This document shows positions 15,558 through 23,902 of a stretch of DNA of 64,000 nucleotides, one piece after another. Position numbers and translations under genes: made by a program. The stretch spans positions 124,001-188,000 of the forward strand of contig JADKEF010000008.1 of the NCBI GenBank assembly GCA_016718135.1. The letters are read 5' to 3'. This stretch comes from Acidobacteriota bacterium (GTDB lineage Bacteria; Acidobacteriota; Blastocatellia; Pyrinomonadales; Pyrinomonadaceae). Each line of letters opens with the position of its first letter. Within the stretch, counting starts at the first letter, position 1. The notes below the pieces were generated by a model. The model ran no database searches and was not told where the DNA came from. It worked only from the letters and a program-made list of their open reading frames with translations.

Positions 15558-18305
15558 TTATTTCGCCCCCATCCAATTATCCCCTACACCGATCTCAACC
15601 ACGAGAGGCACGTCGAGCGTTGCGGACGCTTCCATTTCTCGTTTGATCAGGGCAGTTGCGGCCTCGATCTCGGAGACGGGTGACTCAAAAAGTAATTCAT
15701 CGTGGACCTGCATGATCATTTTGGTCTCGAGCTTTTCCTTTTTCAACGCGTTGGCAACGCGGATCATAGCGATTTTTACGATATCGCTGGCGGTGCCCTG
15801 GATGGGCATGTTGATGGCCTCGCGTTCCTGTCGGGAGCGGACGGTGAAATTGCGGTCGTTGATCGACGGGAAGTAGCGGCGGCGGCCGAAGAGCGAGGTG
15901 ATGTAACCTTGCTGGCGTGCTTGCTCGGGTGTACGGTCCATGTACTCGCGAATGCCTTTGTAGGTGGCGAAGTAGTCGTCGATCACCTTGCGAGCCTCGG
16001 CACGCGAGATGCCGACACGCTGCGACAGGCCGAACGCCTCGACCGCATAGGCGATGCCGAAGTTCACGATCTTGGCGAGACGGCGTTTTTCCTTGAGGTC
16101 TTTTTCGTCGGTCGCTCCGAATACGAGCCTCGCGGTTTGTGCGTGGATGTCCTCGTTATTCTTGTACGCCTCGAGCATCCGAGGGTCTTGCGTGATGTGG
16201 GCGAGAATGCGGAGTTCGAGCTGCGAATAATCGGCGGAGATCAGCTTTTTGCCTTTCTCCGGGATGAAAGCCTTTCTTATCTGCTGTCCAAGCTCGGTGC
16301 GGACGGGGATATTCTGCAAATTTGGCTCGGTCGAGCTCAAACGTCCGGTTGCAGCAACAGTTTGATTGAGACAGCCATGAATACGCCCGTCGTCGCGGAT
16401 CATACGCGGCAAGGCATCGGCGTACGTCGCCTTAAGCTTGTCCATCTCGCGGTAATCGATGATGAACTGGGCGATCTCGTAGGTCAGGGCAAGCTCGACG
16501 AGCACGTCGTGGCTGGTCGAGACCTGTCCGGTCGCGGTCTTTTTGCCGGTCTCGATATTTAGCTCGCCAAATATCTCGCCGACCTGTTTTGGCGAACCTA
16601 TATTGAATTCACGCCCGGCGATCGCAAAGATCTTTTTGCTCAATTCGACGAGATCTTCTGTGATGGTTTTCGAGAACGTCGTGAGGTTTTCACCATCGAC
16701 CTTCATTCCGACAAGCTCGATATCGATGAGCACATCAATGGTGGGCAGCTCGATGTCGGCGTACATCGTCTCAAGCTGAGTCTCGCGGATCTTCCCACGC
16801 ATTACAGGTGCGAGACGCGCGGCGAGGTCAGCGTTCTCGGTAGTTCGAAAAGGCGTCTCATCAAAACCGTCCGGAATTGCCCGCCCGACATCGACATCAA
16901 GATACGCCTGAGCGAGAAAATCTAGCGGATAGCTTGCACGGCCCGGATCAAGCAGGTATGCGGCGATCATGACGTCGTCTTTGACGGCGGCCGGGCGAAT
17001 GCCGAGTTTTAGCAGAGCACCGGTGTTTCGCTTGGCGTCGTGAGCCGATTTGTCGAGGAAGCCATTGGTCAGGATGTCGTGCAGCGGCTTTACGGCCGCT
17101 TCGCTGCCGCCCTCGAAATTGTCGAGGTCAATGTAAAACGCCTCACCGTTGCCGAGGCCGATCGCGATACCCTGCGGCGGGAGTTTCTCGTAACAGCTGG
17201 ATTTTTCGTTCGAGTTGGCGTCGTTTACGTGAAAACTCCATTGCTCGGTCTCGAAGAGACGCCGAATGAGTTTGTCGAGTTCCTCGCGGGATTTTATGAT
17301 CCCGTATTTTGTCTCAACCGGGCCGCCGGTGTGCGTTGGCAGATTGTCGAACAAACCTCCGCCTCCGCCGCTTGGAGCCGCTTGCGGCGTCTCAAACGTC
17401 GAGCCGAGATCGCCAAACTCCTTCATCAGCGACTTGAACTCCATCTCGCGAAACAGTGCATATGCCAACTGTCGGTCAGGCTCGTGAGCTTTCAAAGCTT
17501 CGAGATCGAGACTGACAGGAACGGACGTGTGTATGGTCGCGAGTTCGAGCGACTGTTTGATGATGTCCTGATTATTTTGCAGGCTCTCGCGATAGGTTTT
17601 GTGGGTGATCTCGGCGGCACGTTCCATCGCTCCGAGGGCGGAGCCGTATTCGAGGACGAGTTTTAGAGCTCCTTTTGTGCCGATTCCCGGGGCTCCGGGA
17701 ATGTTATCGACCGAGTCGCCCATTAGGCCGAGCAGGTCGATGATCTTGTCGGGCGGGACGCCAAATTTGTTCTTGACCCAAGCCTCATCGCACCACTCTA
17801 TCGGCGGTACGGGCACTTTTCGCTTGAAATTATTCGAATTCTGCCGCATCGCGATTATGTACGGATCGCTGACGAGTTGGCACAGATCCTTGTCGTTCGA
17901 GACGATGACGGCCTGCATTTTCTGCTTTAGGCATTCGTGCGCGAGCGTACCGATGATGTCGTCCGCCTCGAAGCCATCCATCTTGACGATCGGTATCTTA
18001 AAAGCCTCGCAAACGCGAATAATCAACGGTATCTGCGACGAGAGATCCTCGGGCATCGCCTGTCGATTTGCCTTGTACTGATCGTACGAATCGTGCCGGA
18101 ACGTTGGCACATCCGTATCAAAAACCGCAGCGATATACTCGGGCCGCTCGTCATTGAGCAGCTTGCGGAGCATATTGGTAAACACAAAAACTGCCTGCGT
18201 AACCTGGCCCTTACTGTTGCGCAGCGGCTCTTGCTTCATGCCCATCGGTGCAAAGAATGCACGATAGATGTGCGACATCGCATCGATCAGAAATACTCGT
18301 TTCAT
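15558..18305 (-). CDS. polA: DNA polymerase I
   Basis: 915-residue family A polymerase for Okazaki fragment processing and repair. The 5'-3' nuclease domain (MKRVFLIDAMSHIYRAFF, FDGFEADDIIGTLA-type metal site) covers residues 1-300. The proofreading-like domain (about 320-530) lacks the DxE and later Asp residues of an active 3'-5' exonuclease, so proofreading is probably lost. The polymerase domain has motif A (SADYSQLELRILAHI), motif B (KIVNFGIAYAVEAFGL) and motif C (MQVHDELLFE). Ala follows the motif B Tyr, where Gly is usual. I chose ATG 18305, which matches the family start. No partner gene is linked. Confidence 0.97.
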   Translation of the reverse strand: MKRVFLIDAMSHIYRAFFAPMGMKQEPLRNSKGQVTQAVFVFTNMLRKLLNDERPEYIAAVFDTDVPTFRHDSYDQYKANRQAMPEDLSSQIPLIIRVCEAFKIPIVKMDGFEADDIIGTLAHECLKQKMQAVIVSNDKDLCQLVSDPYIIAMRQNSNNFKRKVPVPPIEWCDEAWVKNKFGVPPDKIIDLLGLMGDSVDNIPGAPGIGTKGALKLVLEYGSALGAMERAAEITHKTYRESLQNNQDIIKQSLELATIHTSVPVSLDLEALKAHEPDRQLAYALFREMEFKSLMKEFGDLGSTFETPQAAPSGGGGGLFDNLPTHTGGPVETKYGIIKSREELDKLIRRLFETEQWSFHVNDANSNEKSSCYEKLPPQGIAIGLGNGEAFYIDLDNFEGGSEAAVKPLHDILTNGFLDKSAHDAKRNTGALLKLGIRPAAVKDDVMIAAYLLDPGRASYPLDFLAQAYLDVDVGRAIPDGFDETPFRTTENADLAARLAPVMRGKIRETQLETMYADIELPTIDVLIDIELVGMKVDGENLTTFSKTITEDLVELSKKIFAIAGREFNIGSPKQVGEIFGELNIETGKKTATGQVSTSHDVLVELALTYEIAQFIIDYREMDKLKATYADALPRMIRDDGRIHGCLNQTVAATGRLSSTEPNLQNIPVRTELGQQIRKAFIPEKGKKLISADYSQLELRILAHITQDPRMLEAYKNNEDIHAQTARLVFGATDEKDLKEKRRLAKIVNFGIAYAVEAFGLSQRVGISRAEARKVIDDYFATYKGIREYMDRTPEQARQQGYITSLFGRRRYFPSINDRNFTVRSRQEREAINMPIQGTASDIVKIAMIRVANALKKEKLETKMIMQVHDELLFESPVSEIEAATALIKREMEASATLDVPLVVEIGVGDNWMGAK

Positions 18306-18442
18306 CGCTTTTTTGCCTTGTTTGAATGATAGAGAATGCCGCGAATCGAGACAAGCCGTGCGTGGCCGCAAAACCAGGTTTGACAACAAAATGGGCGTCC
18401 GATATTCTTACTGTTCGCCTCACGAGCAGGCGAGCCCTTTGT

Positions 18443-18517
18443 GTCCGGTTCGTCTAGGGGTTAGGACACCGCCCTTTCACGGCGGCAACACGGGTTCAAA
18501 TCCCGTACCGGATACCA
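18443..18517 (+). tRNA. tRNA-Glu (anticodon TTC)
   Basis: The acceptor arm GTCCGGT/ACCGGAT pairs fully with one wobble. The anticodon arm CCGCC/GGCGG carries loop CTTTCAC, anticodon TTC, reading GAA/GAG. The T arm CGGGT/TCCCG type has loop TTCAAAT. Discriminator A and an encoded CCA follow. Confidence 0.97.
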
Positions 18518-18555
18518 TCTTTTACTGGTAGTTTTGCATCATACATAGTTAGATC

Positions 18556-18588
18556 AAATTCGCTCGTATCGGGCGAATTTTTGTTTTT
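18556..18588 (+). terminator. Terminator after tRNA-Glu
   Basis: AAATTCGC and GCGAATTT form a perfect 8-bp stem around a loop of nine bases, followed by TTGTTTTT. It lies just before the start of the TPR gene. Confidence 0.65.
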
Positions 18589-18598
18589 GGGGAAGTTG

Positions 18599-20390
18599 AT
18601 GATCAAGAAAAGCTCGTTGTTCGCGATTATCTTACTTCTCGGTGCGGTCATTGCATCGGCGCAAACGGCGCCCGCGACCGATGTCGTGATGGTTTTGCCG
18701 TTTGAGAATACGTCGGGCAAGGGCGAGTTTAACTGGGTCGGCGAGAGCTTTGCCGATTCGCTGTCTGACCTACTGCGGATGCCGACGCTGACCGTTTTGT
18801 CGAACGAAGAGCGGAAGATATTGCAGCAGCGCCTCAGAATTCCGCTCACGACGCTCCCGAGCCGTGCGGCCTCGCTTAAGCTCGCCCGCGAAGGCAACGC
18901 AACGCTCCTAATTTCGGGCCGCTACAACATCGTCCCTGCCGGTGCCGAAACTGCGGCGACCATTAACGTTACCGCAAAGATGATCCGCGTGAACGAAGGC
19001 CGCTTTATGAGCGAGCTCATCGATGGCAAACAAGTGACCCGCGATATCACGCTCAATGACGCTCTCGGTAACCTCCAGACGATCCAGGGCCAGATCGCGT
19101 ATCAGATCCTGTATCAGCGGGACAAGGCGTTGCCGTATTCGCAGAATCAGATGATCGAGGCGGCGAATAAAGTTCCGGCCCGAGCATTTCGAGGCGTATA
19201 TCAAAGGTCTGCTGACGCCATCGGTCGAGGCTCGCGAAGGCTATTTCAAGAACGCCTCGCGGCTGTATAGTGAAGCTCTCTCCGGTGCGGTCTACACCGA
19301 GGCAGAGCTTGAACTCGGCCATCTTTATCTCTCGACGAGAAAGGGAAATGAGGCGATCAATGCTTTTGAGCGTGTCATAAGCCAGAATCTGAAATGCCGC
19401 GAAAAGGCGAAGGCTGACAAAAAGCCTGCTCAATGCAGCGACGAATCGTTTGCCGAGGCATCGTTTTACATCGGTCTATTGTACTTGCAACAGGGCAATT
19501 TTGAATCGGCTATCGCGACATTGCGGCCATTGACCGACGATCTGCGACTAACGACTGTTTACAACGCTCTCGGTGCGATCGCCGTTCAAGGCTCGCGGGC
19601 GGAGAAGAAGAACCCGTCTAAGGCCGCTGCGATGTTGAATGAAGGCGTTGAGCTGCTGAAGAAGGCGGCGGACTCTTCGCCGGATGATGCGAGCGTTCTA
19701 TTTAATTACGCGACCGCCCTTTTCCTAAACGGCAACCTGACCGAATCTGCCGCTCAGATGCGTAATGCCATAGTCAAAAATCCCCGTGACGGCGAAGCGT
19801 ATTTCATTCTCGCCAAAGCCCTCGAAACGCTCAAAGACGCCAAGGCTGTCGAAATGGCAAATGAGGCCCAGCGGCTAATGACCGATAACAACAAATACGC
19901 AAAGCTCGAGACCGAATGGCAGAAATCGAAATCGCTGCCCGATGTCAGTCTGCGTGTCATCCAGCCTGCGAGAAAGGATTTCGTGTCGGTCGTTCTCAGC
20001 CGTCGCCCCGTTACCAATGCCGCTCCGGTCAGCGAGACCGACACGCTGCTCGCACAGGCACGGACGCAGATCAAAAACGGCCAGGACGACGACGCGATGG
20101 CGACGCTGCGACGCGTGCTAGCGAGCGAACCGATGAGCGCCGACGCCTATCTGCTGCTCGGCAAGATCCACCTGCGTCGAGGCGACATCGACCAAGCGAT
20201 AAGCTCGTTCAAGACCTCGATATTCTGGGATAACCGCCTGATCGATGCCCACGTTAGCTTAGGCAAGATCTACGTAGAAAAAAGCGATTGCCTCCAAGCC
20301 AAAACCTACGCCGTCTCCGCCGCCGAGATCGATGCGGAGAATCAGGACGTGCTCGCGTTACAAAGACTGTCAGAAAGATGCTCGAAATAG
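18599..20390 (+). CDS. Secreted TPR repeat protein with TolB/FlgO-like head, frameshifted
   Basis: Exported protein (signal peptide MIKKSSLFAIILLLGAVIASAQ). Residues 30-190 resemble the FlgO/CsgG/TolB-N type domain (VVMVLPFENTSGKGEFNWVG, ADSLSDLLRMPTLTVL). The rest is a TPR array (LGHLYLSTRKGNEAINAFERV, ASFYIGLLYLQQGNFESAIATL, ILAKALETLKDAKAV, LLLGKIHLRRGDIDQAISSF). One extra C near 19188 shifts the frame: KVPARAF should continue EAYIKGLLTPSVEAREGYF. Repaired length is about 596 residues. ATG 18599 has GGGGAAG upstream. It probably works as a scaffold in the periplasm, and its partners are unknown. Confidence 0.75.
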
Positions 20391-20391
20391 G

Positions 20392-20533
20392 GCAGTGAAC
20401 AGTGAACAGGGAATAATGAACAGTGAATAGTTGCTGATTCTACATTTCTTTACATTCTTGAAAGGCCCGTATTCACGGGCTTTTTCCGTTTTTTTTTCAA
20501 CTGTTCACTGTTCACTATTCACTATTCACTGCC
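20392..20533. repeat. Split palindromic repeat R5 (GTGAACAGTGAATAG family)
   Basis: The left arm (20392-20430) is a run of GTGAACA/GTGAATA units. The right arm (20498-20533) is their reverse complement (TTCACTGTTCACTATTCAC). The arms enclose a rho-independent terminator at 20461-20485. The repeat begins directly after the TAG stop of the TPR gene. A related copy is at 47314-47380. Confidence 0.85.
20461..20485 (+). terminator. Terminator of the TPR gene
   Basis: AAAGGCCCGT and ACGGGCTTTTT form a stem around ATTC, followed by T-rich sequence. It lies 70 bases after the stop, between the two arms of repeat R5. Confidence 0.75.
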
Positions 20534-20536
20534 TCG

Positions 20537-20552
20537 TGGCACGGCAAGTGCT
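20537..20552 (+). promoter_or_regulatory. Possible sigma-54 (-24/-12) promoter
   Basis: TGGCACGGCAAGTGCT matches the sigma-54 pattern TGGCACG-N4-TTGCW at all but one position, with the GG and GC doublets spaced by exactly ten bases. The predicted start, near 20561-20566, coincides with the beginning of a structured noncoding stretch. No enhancer-binding site was identified; the arm of repeat R5 lies directly upstream. Confidence 0.45.
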
Positions 20553-20560
20553 ATATACAT

Positions 20561-20699
20561 CAGTGGCCAGCTTGGTCATACGATCAAGACCCCGCCGCCA
20601 CCCTTACTCCGAGCGCGGTTTGCCACTGGGCTCTTACACCTTCCGAGCGTTCCTTCAGTTGTCCTACCAATTACAAGCCCGGCCGAAAAGGCCGGGCTT
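20561..20699 (+). ncRNA. Candidate structured RNA
   Basis: There is no convincing gene here. CAGTGGC (20561-20567) pairs perfectly with GCCACTG (20622-20628), closing a domain that contains hairpin CTTGGTC-ATAC-GATCAAG. The stretch ends with a perfect 10-bp stem, AAGCCCGGCC and GGCCGGGCTT, around GAAAA. The T tract after it is weak. A sigma-54-like promoter sits at the right distance upstream. I do not recognise an RNA family, and an RNase P reading does not hold. Open frames crossing it lack family features. Confidence 0.35.
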
Positions 20700-20843
20700 A
20701 TCTCCTTTAAACGCCCTATATACAACTATTTCAGTATATTAACGGATCAGCGGTCAGTTTGATGAGTTTTCGGCCAATGGGCGGAAGTGTGCTGGGATCG
20801 GACATGTCATTGTGACGGCATCGGTCATAGCTGGGCTCGACAA

Positions 20844-20890
20844 ATGACAGAATGCGCCATTTCCGAGTGACAGAATTTGGCGCATGTTGA
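20844..20890. repeat. Palindrome R7 with inner direct repeat
   Basis: ATGCGCCA (20852-20859) and TGGCGCAT (20878-20885) are perfectly inverted. TGACAGAAT-type units occur before and between the arms. It lies in the noncoding stretch 20700-21033, where I see no gene; the rest of that stretch holds only repeat R6. Confidence 0.55.
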
Positions 20891-20931
20891 CCGAATATCG
20901 TTCAGAATGGCAGATAGCGGTCTTTTTCTTC

Positions 20932-20997
20932 CTTTGTGTTCTTTGCGGCTTTGCGTGAAATCCGATTTCTCACGCAAAGCTCGCAAAGGACGCAAAG
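20932..20997. repeat. Palindromic repeat R6 (CGCAAAG family)
   Basis: CTTTGTGTTCTTTGCGG followed by CTTTGCGTGA (20932-20958) is inverted at 20970-20997 as TCACGCAAAGCTCGCAAAGG and CGCAAAG. Each arm holds three short TTTGCG-type units. Another ACGCAAAG unit follows at 21004-21011. It ends 37 bases before lnt. Confidence 0.85.
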
Positions 20998-21033
20998 AAG
21001 AAATACGCAAAGAAGAGGGAGAGTTGGTAATAT

Positions 21034-22623
21034 GTGTTGATGGCTCTCGACTTCGTCAAACGGATCTTGCCCTCGTGGAAGAATGCGGCTCTTGCTTTGC
21101 TTGCGGCGGGGTTGTTGATCCTGGCGTTTCCGGATTTTGAATATTGGTTTCTCGCGTGGTTCGCGCTTGTGCCGCTGATGTGGGCGGTCGAGCGGGAGGC
21201 GTCCATCCGACGGTCGTTCGTGCTGGGTTGGCTCTTTGGCACCGCGTTCTTTTTTGGGACGTGTTGGTGGCTGACCTACGCACCGATCCACTATGCCGCG
21301 TTTCCGTGGCCGCTCGCGTATTTCCTAATACTGATCGTCTGCATCGGAGCCGGGATCTTTCCCGCGATCTTTGCTGCGGTGCTGTCGGCATTGCTCAAAA
21401 GATTCGGCTCATGGGCCGTCCTCGCCGCGCCGTTTATTTGGGTTTTTAGTGAGTTTATGCGGTATTGGCTGACGGGGAATAATTGGAACGCGATCGGGTA
21501 TTCGCAGGCGTTTACAACGGACTTGATATCAATTGCCGCAACGGGTGGTGTGTATCTCGTTTCTTTCGCAATCCTCGAGCTAAGCGGATTCGCGACTCTC
21601 CTTTTGTCGAAAAAAACAAAACGACAGGTGCTCGCTCATTTGAGCATTATTGTCGGATTGCTGTGCGTGTACATCGGTCACGAGCTATTGAATCTAGCGA
21701 TGATTTCTTACGGGAATCCCGGCATCGCCACTATTATCGCGCTCCAGCCAAATGTTCCGATGAGCGGCGTGGATTATCAAAGACTTGGAGACTTACGTAC
21801 TCGGCAGTTTGCGTTGTCGGAACGAGAGGTCACCAAACTTGATGTGAAACGGATCAACTCCGACCGAACGGTGATCGAACGGAAAACCCCGGCCATCGTC
21901 ATCCTCCCAGAGTCCCCGATGAACTTCATGTACAACGACGACAGGGAGTTTCAGCAGTTTGTGCGGGAATTTACTACGCGGAATAATGTCAGCCTGATAT
22001 TCAATTCTGCCGAGCCGGACGCGACCAATGGGAAGTATTTTAACTCGGCGATGATGATCGGGGCGGACGGCAAGGTTGTAGCCCAGTATGACAAGATCTA
22101 TCTGCTGCCCTTTGGCGAGGCCGTTCCGGTGCCGCTCGATGCGATCGTGCCGGGGTTTGTCGGCAATTTTTCGTACGGCCGCGAATACGACCTTTTGCCG
22201 ATCGGCGATGCCAAGGCGGGCGTGATGATCTGTTTCGAATCGCATTTTGGCCAGCTCTCGCGGCGGTTCGTGGCGGACGGAGCCGACGTGATCATCGAAA
22301 TGACCAACGACGGCTACCTCGGCCCGACGCCGGTGCTCCGCCAACACCTCGCCAACGCCGTCTTCCGCGCCGTCGAAACCAACCGCCCTATCCTGCGCGT
22401 CACAAATGTCGGAATAACCGCCTACATCACCGAAAAAGGCGCCGTCCTGGACCCAACCGCCGCGTATCAAGAAGACACACGAGTCTGGACCGTATCAAAA
22501 AGCGACGGCTCGCAGACGTTTTATGTGAAATATGGAGATTGGTTTGCGTGGTTGTGTTCGATGGTGACGATAGTTCTATTGCTTTTGAGCTTTAAGAGGC
22601 GAGATCCAGCAATTTCAAATTAA
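21034..22623 (+). CDS. lnt: Apolipoprotein N-acyltransferase
   Basis: Inner-membrane enzyme (529 residues) that adds the third acyl chain to lipoproteins, which suits the many lipoproteins in this window. The N-terminal half has about seven membrane helices (LALLAAGLLILAFPDF onwards). The nitrilase-type periplasmic domain carries the Glu-Lys-Cys triad: Glu in IVILPESPMNF, Lys in AQYDKIYLLPFGE and Cys in GVMICFES. FGEAVPV and the NDGYLGPT segment are typical. A last membrane helix closes the protein. It ends 2 bases before palindrome R8, and prfB follows. Confidence 0.95.
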   Translation: MLMALDFVKRILPSWKNAALALLAAGLLILAFPDFEYWFLAWFALVPLMWAVEREASIRRSFVLGWLFGTAFFFGTCWWLTYAPIHYAAFPWPLAYFLILIVCIGAGIFPAIFAAVLSALLKRFGSWAVLAAPFIWVFSEFMRYWLTGNNWNAIGYSQAFTTDLISIAATGGVYLVSFAILELSGFATLLLSKKTKRQVLAHLSIIVGLLCVYIGHELLNLAMISYGNPGIATIIALQPNVPMSGVDYQRLGDLRTRQFALSEREVTKLDVKRINSDRTVIERKTPAIVILPESPMNFMYNDDREFQQFVREFTTRNNVSLIFNSAEPDATNGKYFNSAMMIGADGKVVAQYDKIYLLPFGEAVPVPLDAIVPGFVGNFSYGREYDLLPIGDAKAGVMICFESHFGQLSRRFVADGADVIIEMTNDGYLGPTPVLRQHLANAVFRAVETNRPILRVTNVGITAYITEKGAVLDPTAAYQEDTRVWTVSKSDGSQTFYVKYGDWFAWLCSMVTIVLLLLSFKRRDPAISN

Positions 22624-22625
22624 CC

Positions 22626-22688
22626 CTGCGTTCTCAGCGGTCTCTGCGTTAGAATAGATTTTTAACGCAGAGACCGCCGAGGACGCAG
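22626..22688. repeat. Palindromic repeat R8 (CGCAGAGACC family)
   Basis: Arms at 22626-22651 (CTGCGTTCTCAGCGGTCTCT then GCGTTA) and 22663-22688 are inverted with about two mismatches around an 11-base AT-rich loop. It fills the lnt-prfB gap and stops 7 bases before the prfB ATG, so it would be in the untranslated leader of prfB. Same family as R12, related to R1. Confidence 0.85.
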
Positions 22689-22695
22689 AGAAAAG

Positions 22696-23806
22696 ATGGA
22701 ACTCACAGACCTACAAACCAAATTCGACGAGATCAAAGAGAAAGTTGCCCAACTTGGGAGGTTTCTTTGACGCGCCTGCCAAACAGCGAGAGCTAGACGA
22801 ATCGGAAAAACTCATTTCTACGCCCGGTTTTTGGGACGATCAGGAATCGGCTCAGAAGGTGGTGCAGATGCGTTCGCGTATTGAGAAGGCGTTGACGAGG
22901 CAAGCGGCGTTTGTGACAGGTGTTTCGGATGCTGAGGTTTTGTTTGAGTTTGCGGCTGAGGACGCGGATTCGGCTCGGGAACTTGAGACGCTCATAAACC
23001 GTTTAGAGAAAGAGGCCAATGAGGCTGAGACGGAGAGTTTGCTGTCGGGCGAGACTGACGCGAATAACGCGATCTGCTCGATACAGGCCGGTGCGGGCGG
23101 GACGGACGCACAGGATTTTGCACAGATGCTGCTGCGGATGTATCTGCGTTGGTGCGAGAAGAAGGGATTTAAGGCCGAGATACTCGATGAACAATCGGGC
23201 AGCGAGGCCGGGATGAAATCGGCGACCTTTCGCGTCGAGGGCGATTACGCATACGGCCTGCTCTCGACCGAGGCCGGTGTGCATCGTCTGGTGCGGATCT
23301 CGCCGTTCAACTCGGGCGGCAGCCGCGAGACGTCGTTCGCGTCGATGTTTGTCAGCCCCGAGATCGATGAGAACATCGAGGTGAACATCGAGGACAAGGA
23401 TCTTCGTATAGATACATACAGGTCGTCGGGGGCCGGCGGACAGCACGTGAACGTGACCGACTCGGCCGTAAGAATCACGCATATTCCGACCAATATTGTT
23501 GTAACATGTCAGAATCAGCGTTCGCAGATCCAAAACCGCGCCGTCGCGATGCAGGTCTTGCGGTCGAAACTATACGAGGTCGAACTAGAAAAACGCCGCT
23601 CCGGAGCCGCCGAACTTGAGGCCACCAAACAAGACATCGCCTTCGGCTCGCAGATACGGAATTACGTTCTGCATCCGTATAAACTGGTGAAAGACACGCG
23701 GACAAAGTTTGAAAAATCGGATGTGGATGCTGTTTTAGACGGCGATATTGATGAGTTTATTCACGAGGTATTACTGTTTAAAAAGGGTGCGACCGGCACT
23801 CAGTAA
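22696..23806 (+). CDS. prfB: Peptide chain release factor 2, with programmed +1 frameshift
   Basis: RF2 terminates translation at UGA and UAA. The first frame starts at ATG 22696 (MELTDLQTKFDEIKEKVAQL, 24 codons) and reaches CTT TGA C at 22765-22771. The classic signal is complete: an internal ribosome-binding sequence GGGAGG just upstream, the CTT slippery codon, UGA and a following C. After +1 slippage reading continues as DAPAKQRELDESEKLI. Downstream are the GGQ motif (SSGAGGQHVN) and the SPF-type recognition region. Total is about 369 residues. The shift is autoregulation by RF2 level, so this is not an error. The TAA stop is part of repeat R9. Confidence 0.97.
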
Positions 23807-23895
23807 TTGTCAATTGGTAATTGCAAAATTGTTAATTGGGAGAAGATATCTTTTTCTGCCAATTAACAATCACCAATTAACAATTCACAATTTTA
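23804..23895. repeat. Palindromic repeat R9 (CAATTGGTAATTG family)
   Basis: The left arm 23804-23839 consists of AATTGTCAATTGGTAATTG and AATTGTTAATTGG units. The right arm 23859-23895 is the inverted design (CCAATTAACAATCACCAATT...). The first three bases, TAA, are the stop codon of prfB. It ends 7 bases before ftsK. Confidence 0.85.
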
Positions 23896-23902
23896 GATCT
23901 CA

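Noticed and set aside
15702..16562. 286-residue open frame opposite polA
   Set aside because: Shadow of polA third-position GC; no domain is recognisable.
20560..20700. RNase P RNA reading on the minus strand
   Set aside because: Short strings resemble conserved P RNA segments, but their order and spacing do not fit and the rest of the molecule is missing.
20431..20742. 103-residue frame across the structured noncoding stretch
   Set aside because: It starts in a repeat, includes a terminator and hairpins, and shows no protein-like pattern.
22696..22770. prfB as a broken gene
   Set aside because: The stop is at the classic RF2 programmed frameshift signal, with the internal ribosome-binding sequence and CTT TGA C.
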